This document shows positions 22,676 to 24,146 of a stretch of DNA of 24,146 bases, one piece after another. The first letter of the stretch is position 1. Each line of letters opens with the position of its first letter. The notes beneath the pieces were generated by a model that was not told the DNA's origin, searched no databases, and was given only the letters and a program-made list of their open reading frames with translations. The DNA comes from JBBDJG01 sp040880005 (lineage in GTDB: Bacteria; Actinomycetota; Thermoleophilia; Solirubrobacterales; JBBDJG01), in contig JBBDJG010000018.1 in assembly GCA_040880005.1 (NCBI GenBank), positions 1 to 24,146 of the forward strand, given 5' to 3'. The position numbers and the translations under genes were made by a program.

Positions 22676-22697
22676 TCGGCCATTTAGAGCCGATTTT
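22676..22697 (+). terminator. Candidate intrinsic terminator after the UDP-sulfoquinovose synthase gene
   Basis: TCGGC (22676-22680) and GCCGA (22689-22693) form a 5-bp stem with an eight-base loop, followed directly by TTTT (22694-22697), 38 bases after the stop. The stem is short, but it is the only hairpin in the window followed by a run of T. A second perfect hairpin, GAGCGC-AGGA-GCGCTC, follows at 22699-22714. Confidence 0.4.
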
Positions 22698-22763
22698 CGA
22701 GCGCAGGAGCGCTCACGTAGCGATGCTATTCATATGTCTTTCGGGAGCTGGACAGCTGTGGTC

Positions 22764-24032
22764 ATGCCCACTCGCCTTTTCAGGATGCTGTTCCCGCTCA
22801 CGCTCGTCCTGCTGATCGCGCTGACGCTCGGGCTGGCGCCGGCGGGTTTCGGCAAGAAGGGCTTTCGCGGCACGGGCGGCAAGGACACGATTCGCGGCAA
22901 CGCCGCGGACAACAAGATTCACGGGGGACGCTCGGCCGATCGCCTGTTCGGTGGCGGCGGCAACGACGTGATCAACGGTGGCACCGGACGCGACGCGATC
23001 GCCGGTGGCGGTGGCGACGACCAGCTGTTCGGCGACGAGGCACGCGACCTCGTGTTCGGCGGTCCGGGTAGCGATCAGATCAACGGCAACACCGGTCCGG
23101 ACAATCTCAGCGGTGGCGCGGGCGACGACTCCCTTACCGGGGAGTCGGGCGACGAAACGATGTCCGGCGGGCCGGGCAACGACGTCTTCGACGGGGGCTT
23201 CGGGCGCGACAGAATCTCTGGAGGCGCGGGCAACGACTCGGTTGATGCCGGCGCGGCAGGCGACAAGGTCTTTGGCGGCCCGGGCGACGATCACCTCGAT
23301 GGATCCAGCGCGGAGGACGACGTCTATGGCGACGATGGCAACGACTACATAATCGGCGGAACGGCGCGGGACAATCTGTACGGAGGCTCAGGCAACGACA
23401 TCATCAACGCGGTCGAGCCATACGGCGTGCTGTCGGAGGGCGTGGTCGACTGTGGGTCCGGTGAGGACACCGTCTATGTGGACAGACGCGACCTGCGGGC
23501 AACGATCTTCCGCGACTGCGAGAACATCGAGCAGGGTGCGGCGCCCGACGATGGCGACCCCAACCGGGGCGTGAAGAAGATCGGCGGCACCGGGCAGGAC
23601 GAGCTGATCGGCGGCGACCGCAACGACACGCTGCTGGGCGGCGCGGGCGACGACCTGCTCAGGGGGTTCGCGGGCGACGACGTGCTCTGGGGCGACCACG
23701 TGCCCGGCACGACCGGCAACGACCGTATCTACGGAGGCTGGGGCAAGGACGTCGTCTTCGGGAGCAACGGCAGCGACTACATCGAGGGCAACGAGGGTGA
23801 CGATCAGCTCAACGGCGGTGACGGGGCGGACACAGTCGACGGTGGCCCCGGCAACGATGTCATCAGGCCCAACGACGGAGCCGACCGCGTGCTGGCGGGA
23901 TCAGGCAATGACACCGTTCACGGCTTCGGCGGCACGAAGAGCGACTACTTCGACTGCGGTCCCGGATTCGACGTGGCGTACGTCGACAAGGGCGAGAAGG
24001 CCAAGCGCTGCGAAGTCGTCAAGCACCAGTAG
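22764..24032 (+). CDS. Secreted RTX-like calcium-binding repeat protein
   Basis: A 422-residue exported protein built almost wholly of glycine/aspartate-rich nonapeptide repeats (GGxGNDxIxG and variants), the parallel beta-roll that binds calcium. The signal peptide is MPTRLFRMLFPLTLVLLIAL to about residue 30. There are two repeat blocks, about 35-215 and 270-395, each closed by a non-repeat cap: VVDCGSGEDTVYVD with a second Cys in RDCENIE (Cys230 and Cys252), and FDCGPGFDVAYVD with KRCEVVK at the C-terminus (Cys398 and Cys416). The ATG at 22764 is chosen for its signal peptide; an in-frame ATG at 22734 would add ten residues and has no ribosome site. No protease, lipase or adhesin domain is present. 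The role is unknown, probably cell-surface or matrix. Confidence 0.88.
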   Translation: MPTRLFRMLFPLTLVLLIALTLGLAPAGFGKKGFRGTGGKDTIRGNAADNKIHGGRSADRLFGGGGNDVINGGTGRDAIAGGGGDDQLFGDEARDLVFGGPGSDQINGNTGPDNLSGGAGDDSLTGESGDETMSGGPGNDVFDGGFGRDRISGGAGNDSVDAGAAGDKVFGGPGDDHLDGSSAEDDVYGDDGNDYIIGGTARDNLYGGSGNDIINAVEPYGVLSEGVVDCGSGEDTVYVDRRDLRATIFRDCENIEQGAAPDDGDPNRGVKKIGGTGQDELIGGDRNDTLLGGAGDDLLRGFAGDDVLWGDHVPGTTGNDRIYGGWGKDVVFGSNGSDYIEGNEGDDQLNGGDGADTVDGGPGNDVIRPNDGADRVLAGSGNDTVHGFGGTKSDYFDCGPGFDVAYVDKGEKAKRCEVVKHQ

Positions 24033-24063
24033 GTCGACAATGCGGCCGGGCCTTCGAACAACG

Positions 24064-24080
24064 AGGGGGCTTCGCCCCCT
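24064..24080 (+). terminator. Hairpin after the RTX-like gene
   Basis: AGGGGGC and GCCCCCT pair perfectly around TTC, 31 bases after the stop codon. It is a very stable stem but is followed by TCGATCCCCC rather than a T-run, so it may be a terminator without a tail or part of a repeated palindromic element (see the next hairpin). Confidence 0.45.
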
Positions 24081-24105
24081 TCGATCCCCCCTCATGCTGG
24101 AGCGT

Positions 24106-24118
24106 CCGCCTACGGCGG
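24106..24118. repeat. Second short palindrome near the window end
   Basis: CCGCC-TAC-GGCGG is a perfect 5-bp stem 26 bases after the previous hairpin. Two tight GC hairpins in tandem after a gene resemble the dispersed palindromic elements common in high-GC genomes. Whether it recurs in the genome cannot be seen here; within this window I found no second copy. Confidence 0.3.
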
Positions 24119-24146
24119 CCGCCAGGGCTTAGGTCACAACCGCCAG

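Noticed and set aside
22713..23294. Minus-strand open frame of 193 codons with a regular Val/Ala pattern
   Set aside because: It is the reverse strand of the second RTX-like gene and mirrors its nonapeptide periodicity.
22860..23950. Possible tandem DNA repeat or CRISPR-like array
   Set aside because: The periodicity of about 27 bases is the codon pattern of protein nonapeptide repeats; units are not identical at DNA level and there are no separate spacers.
1..24146. tRNA, rRNA, insertion sequence or prophage genes
   Set aside because: No cloverleaf, rRNA-like sequence, transposase, integrase or terminal inverted repeats were recognised on either strand.

Overview
The window is GC-rich, with almost every gap between genes under 170 bases, many GTG starts and several 4-base start/stop overlaps. 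This suggests a chromosomal segment of a high-GC actinobacterium. A fused 2-oxoglutarate dehydrogenase E2-E1 polypeptide, secreted glycine-rich RTX-like proteins ending in a Cys-Glu motif, a DsbA-VKOR pair and an SQD1-type UDP-sulfoquinovose synthase together point, by inference, to the Thermoleophilia (Solirubrobacterales and relatives). I see no rRNA, tRNA, CRISPR array, phage genes or insertion sequence.

Left part (1-7323). An MBL-fold hydrolase and a 3-hydroxyisobutyrate-dehydrogenase-like oxidoreductase overlap by one base. They converge on a cupin gene with which they share a CTAG stop. Two NAD(P)-binding SDR/epimerase genes follow (the second TIGR01777 type), then on the minus strand a secreted BamE-like small protein and a secreted RTX-like protein. 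Divergent from these are a METTL7-like methyltransferase and an AIM24-family protein.

Middle (7324-17552). A 1317-residue protein carries lipoyl, E3/E1-binding, E2 and E1 domains of 2-oxoglutarate dehydrogenase in one chain. It is followed with a 4-base overlap by a lone CheY-type response regulator. Divergent from it is a Tat-exported peptidoglycan-recognition amidase. Then comes a tight minus-strand cluster: a four-helix membrane protein, a membrane-anchored cupredoxin-like protein, a 476-residue polytopic membrane protein, a DsbA-like thioredoxin, a VKOR-family protein and a 46-residue single-helix protein. Three junctions are GTGA overlaps. The cluster looks like an envelope redox module, possibly metal-linked, for oxidative folding outside the membrane.

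Right part (17553-24146). This is a surface-glycan or lipid neighbourhood: an acyltransferase-3 protein, a DUF2304-like/GT2 fusion, a GT39-like membrane glycosyltransferase and a divergent UDP-sulfoquinovose synthase. It ends with a second, larger secreted RTX-like protein and palindromic sequence. The most interesting points are the complete E2-E1 fusion coupled to a response regulator, the redox cluster with its micro-protein and possible ribosome-site-masking repeat, and the sulfoquinovose gene next to membrane glycosyltransferases rather than a recognisable sulfolipid synthase.
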